Shown: piece after piece, positions 1 through 8,521 of the stretch
Layout of the letters: every line of letters begins with the position of its first letter
How positions within the stretch are numbered: the stretch's first letter is position 1
Assembly: GCA_963204785.1 (NCBI GenBank)
Contig: CAUJHG010000022.1
Location: 18,401-82,400 of the forward strand
DNA length: 64,000 bases
Source of the DNA: Pseudomonadota bacterium
GTDB taxonomy: Bacteria > Pseudomonadota > Gammaproteobacteria > Burkholderiales > Burkholderiaceae_E
Direction of reading: 5' to 3'
The notes under the pieces: model-generated
What the model was told of the DNA's origin: nothing
Databases searched by the model: none
Seen by the model: only the letters and a program-made list of their open reading frames with translations
Position numbers and translations under genes: made by a program

Positions 1-140
1 AGGGCGTGCGCCAGCCCGTGACCGTAGGCGTTGGCCTTGACCACCGCCCAGATGCGCGCGCCGGCTGCGCGTCGCCGGGCGAGCTCGAGGTTATGCTGCA
101 TTGCAGCAACCGAAATGATCGCCTTGGTGGGTCGGGGCAT
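1..140 (-). CDS. alr: Alanine racemase, N-terminal fragment (runs off left edge)
   Basis: Only the first 46 codons are in the window. The reading frame starts with ATG at 140 and gives [10 protein letters not shown], then a helix, then [10 protein letters not shown]. That last motif is the PLP-binding site of alanine racemases, with the Schiff-base lysine at about residue 35. The family interconverts L- and D-alanine in the cytoplasm to supply D-Ala for peptidoglycan. The gene is divergent from lplT, a common arrangement in Betaproteobacteria. No clear Shine-Dalgarno precedes the ATG. A good -10 box lies about 28 bases upstream. The paralogue dadX cannot be excluded from so short a piece. Confidence 0.9.
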   Translation of the reverse strand, partial: MPRPTKAIISVAAMQHNLELARRRAAGARIWAVVKANAYGHGLAHA

Positions 141-167
141 GCGGGCAACGGGCGGGAAGGCCCTGGA

Positions 168-173
168 ACTATA
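168..173 (-). promoter_or_regulatory. Putative -10 box of alr
   Basis: On the minus strand the hexamer is TATAGT, five of six matches to the sigma70 -10 consensus. It lies about 28 bases before the alr ATG. No convincing -35 element is seen at the expected distance. The 223-base alr/lplT gap holds this box, the lplT -10 box and otherwise only GC-rich DNA. Confidence 0.45.
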
Positions 174-317
174 CCCGCTCGCAACGCACTCCCCGGCATC
201 GCTCGCCGCCCTCGCCTCGACATCGGCCCTGGTCAAGGCGCTGGTTCGCGCGTCAGGCCGTCGGCCGCAGGCCGACCGATGGACTTTCCCCGCGGCGGCC
301 AGCGCAGGCCTTCGTGG

Positions 318-323
318 TATAAC
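318..323 (+). promoter_or_regulatory. Putative -10 box of lplT
   Basis: TATAAC, five of six matches to the consensus, lies 40 bases before the lplT ATG in otherwise GC-rich DNA. The -35 region is weak. The box would give a leader of roughly 33 bases. Confidence 0.45.
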
Positions 324-363
324 GCGTGCGCCCCGGCATCCACCGGGCCCCTGCCGGGAACAG

Positions 364-1626
364 ATGAAACGCGGGTTCTACACGATCATGGCGGCGCAGT
401 TCTTCTCGTCGCTCGCCGACAACGCGCTGCTGATCGCCGCGATCGCCCTGCTCATCGAGACGGCGGCTCCCGACTGGATGAAGCCGCTGCTCAAGCTCTT
501 CTTCACGATCTCCTACGTGGTCCTCGCCCCGTTCGTGGGTGCATTCGCCGATGCGATGCCCAAGGGGCGGGTGATGTTCGTGACCAACGCGATCAAGATC
601 GTTGGCTGCCTGCTGATGTTCTTCACCGTCCACCCCCTGCTCGCCTATGCGGTGGTGGGCTTCGGCGCGGCCGCCTACTCGCCGGCCAAGTACGGGATCC
701 TCACCGAGCTGCTTCCGCCGGAGAGACTGGTGGCCGCCAACGGCTGGATCGAGGGCACGACGGTCGGCTCGATCATCCTGGGAACCGTGGTCGGCGGCGC
801 GCTGATCAACCCTTCGGTGTCGGACGTGCTGCTGACGTTCGACGTCCCGGGGCTGGACACCGGGATCGACACTCCGGCCGAGGCGGCGATCCTGATCATC
901 GCCGTCCTCTATGCGATCGCGGCGCTGTTCAATCTGCGCATCCCCGACACCGGCGCGCGCTATCCGCACCAGCAGGCGCATCCGGTACGCCTGCTGGTGG
1001 ACTTCGCCCGCTGCGTGAAGGTGCTCTGGTGCGACCGGCTCGGCCAGGTCTCGCTGGCGGTCACCACCCTGTTCTGGGGCGCAGGCGCGACGCTGCAGTT
1101 CATCGTCCTCGACTGGGCCAGGACGGCGCTGGGAATGCCGCTGGACAAGGCGGCCATCCTGCAGGGCGTGGTTGCGGTGGGCATCGCGCTCGGCGCGGTC
1201 GGCGCCGCCCGTCTGGTTCCGCTGAAGGGCTCGCTGCGCGTGCTGCCGGTTGGGGTGGGAATGGGGCTGCTGGTGCCACTGATGACCCTGGTCTCCTCGG
1301 AGACCGCGGCCTGGCCGCTGCTGGTGCTGATCGGCGCGCTCGCCGGATTCTTCGTGGTGCCGATGAACGCGCTGCTGCAGCACCGGGGTCACGTGCTGAT
1401 GAGCGCGGGACATTCGATCGCGGTGCAGAACTTCAACGAGAACCTGAACATCCTGCTGATGCTCGGGCTGTACGCGCTGCTGATCCGGCTCGGGCTGCAC
1501 ATCAACTGGATCGTGCTGCTGTTCGGCCTGTTCGTCGCCTCGACGATGCTGCTGGTGATCGGGCGGCACAACGCCAACCAGCGCGAGTTCGACTCGGTCA
1601 CGCTGATCGGCGAACCGCGTCACTGA
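364..1626 (+). CDS. lplT: Lysophospholipid transporter LplT
   Basis: A 420-residue major facilitator family protein with about 12 hydrophobic segments. The opening [20 protein letters not shown] is the typical LplT start, so the ATG at 364 was chosen over an upstream extension with no hydrophobic character. LplT flips lysophospholipids such as 2-acyl-glycerophosphoethanolamine across the inner membrane, where Aas re-acylates them. In enterobacteria lplT sits beside aas. Here no aas gene is adjacent, and the divergent neighbour is alr. The length fits the family (about 400-430 residues). Confidence 0.88.
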   Translation: MKRGFYTIMAAQFFSSLADNALLIAAIALLIETAAPDWMKPLLKLFFTISYVVLAPFVGAFADAMPKGRVMFVTNAIKIVGCLLMFFTVHPLLAYAVVGFGAAAYSPAKYGILTELLPPERLVAANGWIEGTTVGSIILGTVVGGALINPSVSDVLLTFDVPGLDTGIDTPAEAAILIIAVLYAIAALFNLRIPDTGARYPHQQAHPVRLLVDFARCVKVLWCDRLGQVSLAVTTLFWGAGATLQFIVLDWARTALGMPLDKAAILQGVVAVGIALGAVGAARLVPLKGSLRVLPVGVGMGLLVPLMTLVSSETAAWPLLVLIGALAGFFVVPMNALLQHRGHVLMSAGHSIAVQNFNENLNILLMLGLYALLIRLGLHINWIVLLFGLFVASTMLLVIGRHNANQREFDSVTLIGEPRH

Positions 1627-1672
1627 GCGCCGCGGGCCCGGCACCGGCCGCCCCGCGTGCTGCTGCGGCCTC

Positions 1673-2563
1673 TCAGTCGCCTCGCTCGGCCCTTCCGGCC
1701 GCCTCGAAGTGCTCCTGCGCCAGGCACAGGTCGGCCCAGGCGAGCGCCTTCTCCTCGGGCCTGCGCAGCAGGTAGGACGGATGCCAGGTGACCACCGCCG
1801 GCACATCGAGCGCGCCGACGCGCAGGCGGTGGACCTGGCCGCGAAGGCTGCCCACCGAGGCCTCGGTGCCCAGCATCGCGTGCGCGGCCACCCGCCCCAG
1901 CAGGAGCACGAACTGCGGCGCGAGCAGTTCGACCTGCCGCCGCAGGAAAGGCAGGCAGCAGGCGATCTCCTCGGGCAGCGGATTGCGGTTGCCCGGTGGC
2001 CGGCACTTCACGACGTTGGCGATGAAGACATTGCGCTGCCGATCCAGGCCGATCGCGGCGAGCATTGCGTCGAGCAGGCGGCCGGCCTGCCCGACGAAGG
2101 GCTCGCCACTGGCATCTTCCTCCGCGCCCGGGCCTTCGCCGATCACCAGCCAGCGCGCTTCCTGCGGGCCGACCCCGAACACGGTGCGATTGCGTCCCTC
2201 GCTCAGGCTGCAGGCCCGGCAGGACTGCACTGCGGCGCGCAGCTCCGGCCATCCGCTCGAAGCGACCTCGACCTGCGCCCCAGCCGGCGGCCGGGACAGC
2301 CCGGGGGCGTCTTCAGGATGCGGCGGCCCGGGCGACGGCGCCGGATCGGGCCGCATCGACGCGGCCGCCCGGGGCAGCGGGTCGTGCACGGCCGGCGAGC
2401 CCGGCTCCAGCCCGGGCGCTGGGAATCGCTGCGGGGGCAGCGCGGCCGCGGGCGCTTCGTCATCCTCGGGGGCTGCGTGCGCACCGGCCGCGGGAACGCC
2501 ACGCAGCCGCCACAGCGGGCCGAGCTCCAGCGCCTGCCAGGCGCGCTGCCGACGCTCATCCAC
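1673..2563 (-). CDS. Family 4 (Fe-S) uracil-DNA glycosylase
   Basis: About 296 residues. The C-terminal ~200 residues hold the family 4 signatures: a CRACSL cysteine pair, the GEGPGAEEDASGEPFVGQAG active-site region, CRPPGNRNP, and a late HPSYLLR motif that carries the catalytic-loop histidine. These enzymes remove uracil from DNA in base-excision repair and bind a 4Fe-4S cluster. The first ~100 residues are Pro/Ala-rich and likely disordered, as in other betaproteobacterial members. The start is uncertain. GTG at 2563 is preceded by AAGGA at good spacing; TTG at 2569 is the alternative. The start overlaps the rimI stop, so the gene is probably translationally coupled as the last gene of tsaB-rimI-udg. 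Confidence 0.87.
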   Translation of the reverse strand: MDERRQRAWQALELGPLWRLRGVPAAGAHAAPEDDEAPAAALPPQRFPAPGLEPGSPAVHDPLPRAAASMRPDPAPSPGPPHPEDAPGLSRPPAGAQVEVASSGWPELRAAVQSCRACSLSEGRNRTVFGVGPQEARWLVIGEGPGAEEDASGEPFVGQAGRLLDAMLAAIGLDRQRNVFIANVVKCRPPGNRNPLPEEIACCLPFLRRQVELLAPQFVLLLGRVAAHAMLGTEASVGSLRGQVHRLRVGALDVPAVVTWHPSYLLRRPEEKALAWADLCLAQEHFEAAGRAERGD

Positions 2564-3047
2564 GGGCAAGGTCCTTGCGCATCACCAGCGCGTCCTCGCG
2601 TGTCCCGCCCTGGTCCGGGTAGTAGCCGCGACGCAGTCCGATCGACTCGAAGCCGCTGGACGCATAGAGCCGCCTGGCCGGGAGGTTGGACGGACGCACC
2701 TCGAGCAGGATCGAGCGCGCGCCACGCAGACGCAGGTTCGCACACAGCCAGTCGAGCATCGCGCGGCCCAGCCCCCGGCCCTGGTGCGCGGCGTCGACGC
2801 TGAGGTTCAGCAGATGGACCTCGTCGGGCAGCCACATGAGGACCGCATAGCCAGCGATCGTCCCGGGCGCGGCGTCGGGCGACTCGAACACCCAGCCGTC
2901 GTAGCCCGCGCTCAGCGAATCGCTGAAGTTGCCGATGGTCCAGGGAAAGGGATAGACCGAGACCTCGATCTCGATCACCCGCGCCAGATCGGCAGGCTGC
3001 ATCGGGCGGCAGCGCAGTGCCAGGCCCTGACGAGGCTGCGCGCTCAT
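2556..3047 (-). CDS. rimI: Ribosomal protein S18-alanine N-acetyltransferase RimI
   Basis: A 163-residue GNAT-fold protein. The acetyl-CoA loop is QGRGLGRAM and the characteristic RimI segments VYPFPWTIGNFSDSL and EVRPSNLPARRLYASSGF are present. RimI acetylates the N-terminal alanine of ribosomal protein S18. The ATG at 3047 was chosen because it forms an ATGA overlap with the tsaB stop and matches the family start; a longer open frame upstream is the shadow of tsaB. Pairing with tsaB is widespread in proteobacteria. Confidence 0.92.
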   Translation of the reverse strand: MSAQPRQGLALRCRPMQPADLARVIEIEVSVYPFPWTIGNFSDSLSAGYDGWVFESPDAAPGTIAGYAVLMWLPDEVHLLNLSVDAAHQGRGLGRAMLDWLCANLRLRGARSILLEVRPSNLPARRLYASSGFESIGLRRGYYPDQGGTREDALVMRKDLARG

Positions 3048-3847
3048 CGTGCCGCGCGCGCCGCACGCAGGCGCTGCTGCTCGTCCACGTCGAGCGCGAC
3101 CTTGTCGCGCACGTAGAGCGGCGCCGCCTGGCTGGCCGGCACTGCCCCACCGCGAGCGAACCTCCATGCCGCCACCTCGGCCAGCGCATCGGCCCGCGGC
3201 CAGGCGTCGTCGAGCACCCGCAGCCCCCGCGCCGCCAGTGCCTGCGCCATCTGCGGGTGGCGCGCGTAGGCGTCGCCGATCGCGACTGCAGCCTTCCCGG
3301 GACCGCCTGCGCGTCCGAGCGCCCCGAGCAGGTAGTCCAGCGCTGCCGCCGGCGCAAGCACCCTCGATGCGACAAGCGGCACCGGCTCACCGTCGGTGAG
3401 CTCGAAGACCGAACAGTAGACCTCCTGCATCCGCGCATCCATCGCCGCCAGCGCCAGCGGCGCCTCGGCCTGCCGGGCCAGTGCCTCGAGCGAGCTGACC
3501 GCAACCAGGGGCCGGTCCAGCGCAAAGCCCAGGCCCTGGGCCACGCCGCATCCGATGCGCAGGCCGGTGAAGCTGCCGGGCCCTGCATCGAAGGCGATCG
3601 CGTCCAGGTCGGCAAAGCGGAGACCGGCTTCGTCGAGCAGGCGGCGCGCCATCACCAGGAGGATGCGCGAGTGTCCGTGCCCTGCCCGCTCGGCGAGGAA
3701 CGCAGTGCGCGCTCCGCCCGGAGCATCGATCCGCAGGGCCACCGAGCACCAGTCGGTGGAGGTCGACAGCGCGAGCAGGCAACGGGGCGACCTGCCCACG
3801 CTGGCGCTCGCGCCGCTGCTTGGCGTGATGTCTGGTTCCGGGTTCAC
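3044..3847 (-). CDS. tsaB: tRNA threonylcarbamoyladenosine biosynthesis protein TsaB
   Basis: 267 residues with the ASKHA-fold signatures LLALSTSTDWCSVAL near residue 24 and AFDAGPGSFTGLRIG near residue 90. TsaB is the non-catalytic partner of TsaD in making t6A37 on ANN-decoding tRNAs. It is the first gene of a three-gene operon with rimI and a uracil-DNA glycosylase. The start is uncertain. The GTG at 3847 leaves a 20-residue N-terminal tail; a GTG at 3799 would give a more standard length but lacks a ribosome-binding site. A TAGAAT -10 box lies only 7 bases before the 3847 codon, suggesting a very short or absent leader. Confidence 0.92.
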   Translation of the reverse strand: MNPEPDITPSSGASASVGRSPRCLLALSTSTDWCSVALRIDAPGGARTAFLAERAGHGHSRILLVMARRLLDEAGLRFADLDAIAFDAGPGSFTGLRIGCGVAQGLGFALDRPLVAVSSLEALARQAEAPLALAAMDARMQEVYCSVFELTDGEPVPLVASRVLAPAAALDYLLGALGRAGGPGKAAVAIGDAYARHPQMAQALAARGLRVLDDAWPRADALAEVAAWRFARGGAVPASQAAPLYVRDKVALDVDEQQRLRAARAAR

Positions 3848-3848
3848 C

Positions 3849-3860
3849 CCGGCATTCTAG
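3849..3860 (-). promoter_or_regulatory. TAGAAT -10 element before tsaB (copy 1 of a 12-mer)
   Basis: The minus strand reads CTAGAATGCCGG. The hexamer TAGAAT is five of six to the -10 consensus and sits immediately before the tsaB GTG. The same 12 bases recur at 4453-4464 before the next minus-strand gene. Confidence 0.45.
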
Positions 3861-3862
3861 TG

Positions 3863-4459
3863 TCAGTCACCGCGCCGACCGTGCCGATGCTCGCGCAGCA
3901 TGTGGCGAAGCTGCTCGCGCTCGGCCGGCGGCATCCGCAGGTGATCCGGCCGCTCCCGGCGCGAAGGACGGCGCTCGGCCCGATCCCCGCCGGGAGGCGG
4001 GCCGCGCCAGCCGCCCGGCTCGTCACCGGCGCCGCGCCAGCGCCCCCGCCAGTCGCCTGCACCTGGGCCCGCGGGAGCATCCGACGTGCTGCGCTGCCCG
4101 CCCGGCTCCCGAACAGGCGCGCTCTCGGGCGGCACACCATCGGGACGGGCACCGAAGCGTCCCGGGGGATCCGGCGGCCGGTACCCGTCGTGCGCAAGCC
4201 GCCTGGAGTCGTCGCGCTGCGACCATCCGGCCCGCCGCTCCTCGCGCGCCTGGCGGCGCAGTTCGTTGCGAAGCTGCTCGCGCTCCTCGCGATCGAGCCT
4301 CGGCCTCGCGTGCGCGGGCGCAGGCCCGGTCACGCCGGCTGCGAAGGCAGCTGCGAACAGCAGGAGTACCGCGAACGCCCTCGCGCGCGAACCGGCGAGG
4401 AGGGTGCGCAGCACGGCCGTTGCGGGCCTGGCGGGCTGGGTTCTGTCCACGACCGGCAT
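3863..4459 (-). CDS. Arg/Pro-rich exported protein of unknown function
   Basis: About 198 residues. A hydrophobic stretch near residues 27-45 (AFAVLLLFAAAFAAGV) followed by PAHARP looks like a Sec signal peptide cut near AHA. The mature part is rich in Arg, Pro, Gly and Asp. Two related charged motifs flank it: REQLRNELRR just after the signal and REQLRHMLREH at the C terminus, suggesting paired short helices. I recognise no family. Similar Arg-rich periplasmic proteins are common in Burkholderiales. It lies between tsaB and the divergent ompR. The start is unsure because the ATG at 4459 lies inside a putative -10 box; a GTG about ten bases downstream would also keep the signal. Confidence 0.6.
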   Translation of the reverse strand: MPVVDRTQPARPATAVLRTLLAGSRARAFAVLLLFAAAFAAGVTGPAPAHARPRLDREEREQLRNELRRQAREERRAGWSQRDDSRRLAHDGYRPPDPPGRFGARPDGVPPESAPVREPGGQRSTSDAPAGPGAGDWRGRWRGAGDEPGGWRGPPPGGDRAERRPSRRERPDHLRMPPAEREQLRHMLREHRHGRRGD

Positions 4460-4464
4460 TCTAG
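4453..4464 (-). promoter_or_regulatory. TAGAAT -10 element (copy 2 of the 12-mer)
   Basis: Identical to the 12 bases at 3849-3860 (minus strand CTAGAATGCCGG). If it is a working -10 box, transcription would start after the annotated ATG of the exported protein, so either the start codon or the promoter reading is wrong. Confidence 0.4.
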
Positions 4465-4571
4465 GCAAGCCTGCGCGCCGTACCAGCCCGCAACGGGTAA
4501 ATCCTGTAACAAAGGGTGAGGCCCGCCGGATGCGCCTGCATGGCCCGCCGGGGCACCGGTATCATCGGCAC

Positions 4572-5291
4572 ATGTCCACGCAAGGCAAACACCTGCTGGT
4601 GGTCGACGACGACCCCCGGTTGCGCGAACTGCTGCGCCGCTACCTCACCGAGAACCAGTTCGAGGTCAGCCTGGCGCACGACGGCCCCGCCATGAACCGC
4701 CTGCTGCTGCGACAGCCGGTCGACCTGATCGTGCTCGACCTGATGCTTCCCGGCGAGGACGGCCTGTCGATCGTGCGGCGCCTGCGCGGGGGCGGCAACA
4801 CCACGCCGGTGATCATGCTGACCGCCAAGGGCGACGAGGTCGACCGGATCGTCGGCCTCGAAATGGGCGCCGACGACTACCTCGCCAAGCCCTTCAATCC
4901 GCGCGAGCTGCTCGCGCGCATCCATGCGGTGCTGCGCAGGCAGCCGGCGGGCGATCTTCCCGGCGCCCCCAGCGTCGAGCCCGCGGAGGTCGAGTTCGGG
5001 AAGTTCGTGCTCAACCTGGCGCAGCGGACGCTGCACCGCGACGGTGAGCCGGTGCCGCTGACCAGCGGCGAGTTCGCGGTGCTCAAGGCCTTCGCACGCC
5101 ACCCGCGCGTGCCGCTGTCGCGCGAGAAGCTCATGCTGCTGGCGCGCGGGCGCGAGTACTCGGCCTTCGACCGCAGCCTCGACGTCCAGATCTCGCGGCT
5201 GCGCAAGCTGATCGAGGTCGATCCCCAGCACCCGCGCCATCTGCAGACCGTCTGGGGCGTGGGCTACGTGTTCATTCCCGACGAGCGCTGA
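4572..5291 (+). CDS. ompR: OmpR-family response regulator
   Basis: 239 residues. The receiver domain (1-120) has the acidic pair VVDDDP, phospho-acceptor D56 in VLDLMLPGEDG, T84 and K106 in LAKPFNP. The C-terminal winged helix (about 135-235) ends in DVQISRLRKLIEVDP and TVWGVGYVF, typical of the OmpR/PhoB group. The close match to OmpR (LVVDDDPRLRELLRRYL start, 239 residues) and the adjacent EnvZ-like kinase support the name. In known systems OmpR is phosphorylated by EnvZ in response to osmolarity or pH and controls porins and envelope genes. The ATG at 4572 gives the family start. A 42-base gap separates it from the kinase gene. Confidence 0.9.
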   Translation: MSTQGKHLLVVDDDPRLRELLRRYLTENQFEVSLAHDGPAMNRLLLRQPVDLIVLDLMLPGEDGLSIVRRLRGGGNTTPVIMLTAKGDEVDRIVGLEMGADDYLAKPFNPRELLARIHAVLRRQPAGDLPGAPSVEPAEVEFGKFVLNLAQRTLHRDGEPVPLTSGEFAVLKAFARHPRVPLSREKLMLLARGREYSAFDRSLDVQISRLRKLIEVDPQHPRHLQTVWGVGYVFIPDER

Positions 5292-5333
5292 TCGCAGCGC
5301 CCGGACAGGCGCGGCAGGCAGCGCACGCCCCCG

Positions 5334-6713
5334 ATGCGGATCAGCCTCTTCTGGCGCACCTTCCTGCTGATCGGCGGACTGATCGTCTTCAGCCTCGCCG
5401 CGACGCTGCAGCTGGTCCGCTCCTTCGAGCGCGTGCCCCCCGAGCAGCGGCTGGCCTGGGAGATCGCCTCGGTGGTCAACCTGACGCGCTCGGCGCTGGT
5501 GAGCTCGCAGGGCGAGCGACGCTGGCAGCTGCTCGACGAGCTCGCCCGCGAGGAGCAGGTACGGGTCTCGCCGCTGGAGCCCGGCGACCGCGTTGCCCCG
5601 CTGCCGGACCGCGAGGACGCTGCCCGGCTGCAGCAGCGGCTGGCGGGGATGCTCGGAGCGGACACCCGGGTGGCCGGCGCAGTCAACGGCGAGCCCGGGC
5701 TGTGGGTCAGCTTCGACATCGACGACGACCGCTACTGGCTCGCAATGGGGCTGGAGCGCTGGACCCGTCAGCTCGGGCCGCCCTGGTGGCTGATCGCGTC
5801 GCTGGCGATCCTGGTCTCTGTGCTCGGAGCGATGGCGATCAGCCGGCTGGTCAACCGGCCGCTGGCAGCCCTGGCGCGGGCGATCGCGCGCGTGAGCTCC
5901 AGCGAGCCCGCTCCCCCGCTTCCGGAGCACGGCCCATCGGAGATCGCCGAGCTCAACCGGCGCTTCAACCGGATGGCGCACGAACTGGCCGAGCTCGAGT
6001 CCGACCGGGCGCTGGCCCTCGCCGGAATCTCCCACGACCTGCGCACGCCGCTGACCCGCCTGCGCATGGAGATCGAGCTTTCCCCGCTCGACGAGATCAC
6101 CAGGCAGGCGATGGCGGCGGACATCGAACGCATCGACGGGATCGTCGGCAAGTTCGTCGAGTACGCGCGCAGCGGCGCCACCGTGGAGTCCGGCGGCACG
6201 GCGCACGGGGAGGTCGACGTGCTCGTGACGATCGAGCCACTGCTGGCCGCCTGGCGCGACCGCACCGAGGCCGGCGCCCCCGAGCTTCGCAGCGAGTTCG
6301 GGCCCGGACTGCGCTGGCGCGGCGACCCGCTGGACCTCGCGCGCATCGTCGTCAACCTCCTGGAGAACGCCGCGCGCCACGGGCGGCACGAGGACGCCCG
6401 CGCGCTGGTCGAGCTGCGCGTCCATCGCGAGGCCGATGGCCTGCTGCTCGAAGTCGCCGATCGCGGCCCGGGAGTGCCCGAGGAGCAGCTCGCACGCCTG
6501 CTGCGGCCCTTCGCGCGCATCGGCGAGGAGCGCAGCGACCGCGGCGGCAGCGGGCTGGGCCTGGCGATCGTGCAGCGCCTGGCCCAGCGCTACGGCGGCC
6601 ACTGCGCGCTGGCCAACCGCGAGGGCGGCGGCCTCGTCGCGGCAGTGCGTCTGCCCGATTCCGCCGCGCGGGCGACGGCCGCGCCTGCGGCCGCGGCCGG
6701 TTCCGCACGCTGA
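5334..6713 (+). CDS. envZ: EnvZ-type sensor histidine kinase
   Basis: 459 residues. Membrane segments lie at about 8-28 and 150-170, bracketing a periplasmic domain of about 120 residues. A HAMP linker (about 171-222) follows. The HisKA box LAGISHDLRTPLTRL carries phospho-acceptor H234. The ATPase domain has the N box VVNLLENAARHG, the G1 box ADRGPGVP and the G2 box GGSGLGLAIV. Partner of the upstream OmpR, forming a two-gene unit. The signal is not known here. The C terminus ends in an Ala-rich tail. Confidence 0.9.
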   Translation: MRISLFWRTFLLIGGLIVFSLAATLQLVRSFERVPPEQRLAWEIASVVNLTRSALVSSQGERRWQLLDELAREEQVRVSPLEPGDRVAPLPDREDAARLQQRLAGMLGADTRVAGAVNGEPGLWVSFDIDDDRYWLAMGLERWTRQLGPPWWLIASLAILVSVLGAMAISRLVNRPLAALARAIARVSSSEPAPPLPEHGPSEIAELNRRFNRMAHELAELESDRALALAGISHDLRTPLTRLRMEIELSPLDEITRQAMAADIERIDGIVGKFVEYARSGATVESGGTAHGEVDVLVTIEPLLAAWRDRTEAGAPELRSEFGPGLRWRGDPLDLARIVVNLLENAARHGRHEDARALVELRVHREADGLLLEVADRGPGVPEEQLARLLRPFARIGEERSDRGGSGLGLAIVQRLAQRYGGHCALANREGGGLVAAVRLPDSAARATAAPAAAAGSAR

Positions 6714-6719
6714 GCGCAG

Positions 6720-7004
6720 CTACCAGCCTGGCGCGACCAGGCGGCCCACCTCCGGATGGCGCCGCGCCCAGGCGCGCACGTAGGAGCACACCGGCGCGAC
6801 CATCAGGCCTTCGCGCCCGGCGTGGGCGAAGACGGCCCGGACCAGTTCGCCTGCGATGCCCCTGCCCTCCAGGGCCGGCGGCACCTCGGTGTGCACGACG
6901 TACATGATGCCGCCCTCGAGCCGGTAATCGGCCCGGCACAGCGCGCCATCGACCACCGCCTCGAAGCGCGAGGCGGCGGGTTCGTGGCGGACTTGCACCT
7001 GCAT
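6720..7004 (-). CDS. GNAT-family N-acetyltransferase (YidJ/NATD1 type)
   Basis: A 94-residue minimal acetyltransferase. It has the pattern of the small Gcn5-related group: EAVVDGALCRADYRLEGG, then a V-HTEVPPALEGRGIAGELV core with the acyl-CoA loop EGRGIA, and VAPVCSYVRAWARRHPE near the end. The PVCSYV segment is a hallmark of this small family. The substrate is unknown. The ATG at 7004 was chosen because the family begins shortly before this point; the frame open upstream is a shadow of the neighbouring gene. It sits 16 bases downstream of the TrpB2 gene and is probably cotranscribed with it. Confidence 0.82.
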   Translation of the reverse strand: MQVQVRHEPAASRFEAVVDGALCRADYRLEGGIMYVVHTEVPPALEGRGIAGELVRAVFAHAGREGLMVAPVCSYVRAWARRHPEVGRLVAPGW

Positions 7005-7020
7005 CTGGCGCGGTCCGGAC

Positions 7021-8391
7021 TCAGGCCGGCTCCGGTACGCTGGGCAGGCCCGACAGGGCCATCGCCAGTTCGCTCTCGTCGTAGGACTGGTCGGTGAGCT
7101 TGCCCGCGGTGTAGTCCATGTAGGCCTGCATGTCGAAGTGACCATGCCCGCACAGGTTGAAGAGGATGGTCTCGGCCTTGCCTTCGCGCTTGCAGCGCAA
7201 GGCCTCCTCGATCGCCCCCTTGACCGCGTGGTTGGCCTCCGGCGCCGGCAGGATGCCCTCGCAGCGCGCGAACTGGATGCCCGCGGCGAAGCACTCGGTC
7301 TGGTGGTAGGCCACCGCCTCGATCAGGTCCAGCTCCCTCAGGTGCGACACCAGCGGCGCCATGCCGTGGTAGCGCAGGCCGCCTGCGTGGAAGCCGGGCG
7401 GCGTGAACGTGGAGCCCAGCGTGTGCATCTTGGTCAGCGGCGTCATGTGACCAGTGTCGCCGAAGTCGTAGGCGTACTTGCCACGGGTCAGCGACGGACA
7501 GGCGGCAGGCTCGACCGCGACGATGCGCGGCCTGGCGCCGCCGCGCAGCCCGGCGCCGATGAACGGGAAGGAGATCCCGGCGAAGTTGGAACCGCCCCCG
7601 GTGCACCCGACCACCACGTCCGGATAGGCGTCGGCCATCTGCATCTGCTCGATCGCCTCGATGCCGACGATGGTCTGGTGCAGCAGCACGTGGTTGAGCA
7701 CCGAACCGAGCGCGTACTTGGTGTCGTCGCGCTGCGCGGCGATCTCGACGGCCTCGGAGATCGCGATCCCGAGGCTGCCCGGGTGCTTCGGGTCCTTCGC
7801 GAGGACGGCGCGCCCGAACGCAGTCTCCGGCGACGGCGACGGGATGCACTTCGCGCCGTAGGACTCCATCAGCGCGCGGCGGTAGGGCTTCTGGTCGTAG
7901 GAGACGCGCACCTGGAAGACGGTGACGTCGATTCCCATCAGGGCGCCGGCGAAGGCCAGCGAGGAGCCCCACTGGCCTGCGCCGGTCTCGGTGGTCAGGC
8001 GCTTGATCCCGGCCTGCCGGTTGTAGAAGGCCTGCGCGATCGCGGTGTTCGGCTTGTGGCTGCCCGCGGGACTGACGCCCTCGTACTTGTAGAAGATGCG
8101 CGCCGGGGTGCCGAGCGCCTTCTCGAGCGCGCGCGCCCGGAACATCGGCGTGGGCCGCCACAGCCGGAAGATGTCGCGGACCGGCTCGGGAATGTCGATT
8201 TCCCGCTCGGTGCTCACCTCCTGCATGATGAGTTCCATCGGGAACAGCGGCGCGAGGTCGTCCGGACCCACCGGCTGCATCGTCCCCGGGTGCAGCACCG
8301 GCGGCATCGCCTTGGGCAGGTCGGCCTGGATGTTGTACCAGCGCTTGGGGATCCGGCTCTCGTCGAGCAGGTATTTCAGCTGTTCGCCCAC
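7021..8391 (-). CDS. TrpB2-type tryptophan synthase beta-like PLP enzyme
   Basis: 456 residues, longer than canonical TrpB (about 400). The PLP lysine lies in PAGSHKPNTA (K113) and the phosphate loop in CTGGGSNFAG. The opening KYLLDESRIPKRWYNIQADL and the WRPTPMFRARALE segment mark the TrpB2 subfamily. TrpB2 enzymes make tryptophan from indole and serine and usually work without TrpA; no trpA or other trp gene is nearby. Start: GTG at 8391 with GGAG about 9 bases upstream; an upstream frame extension has no such signal and does not look like the family. A salvage or stand-alone role is inferred from context. Confidence 0.9.
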   Translation of the reverse strand: MGEQLKYLLDESRIPKRWYNIQADLPKAMPPVLHPGTMQPVGPDDLAPLFPMELIMQEVSTEREIDIPEPVRDIFRLWRPTPMFRARALEKALGTPARIFYKYEGVSPAGSHKPNTAIAQAFYNRQAGIKRLTTETGAGQWGSSLAFAGALMGIDVTVFQVRVSYDQKPYRRALMESYGAKCIPSPSPETAFGRAVLAKDPKHPGSLGIAISEAVEIAAQRDDTKYALGSVLNHVLLHQTIVGIEAIEQMQMADAYPDVVVGCTGGGSNFAGISFPFIGAGLRGGARPRIVAVEPAACPSLTRGKYAYDFGDTGHMTPLTKMHTLGSTFTPPGFHAGGLRYHGMAPLVSHLRELDLIEAVAYHQTECFAAGIQFARCEGILPAPEANHAVKGAIEEALRCKREGKAETILFNLCGHGHFDMQAYMDYTAGKLTDQSYDESELAMALSGLPSVPEPA

Positions 8392-8433
8392 GTCGTCTCT
8401 CCTCTGGATTGGCAGGGTCTGCGCATCGCGGCA

Positions 8434-8439
8434 ACTATA
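8434..8439 (-). promoter_or_regulatory. Putative -10 box of the TrpB2 gene
   Basis: Minus strand TATAGT, five of six matches, 42 bases before the GTG start. It is the only AT-rich hexamer in the 130-base gap between this gene and the efflux operon end at 8522. No good -35 was found. Confidence 0.4.
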
Positions 8440-8521
8440 GCGCAGCGCCCGCCCGCACCCTGCACCCCCCAGCGGCGCAGGCAACCGCAAGCGCCGTGCG
8501 CAGGCGGTCCGCGCAGCCTGT

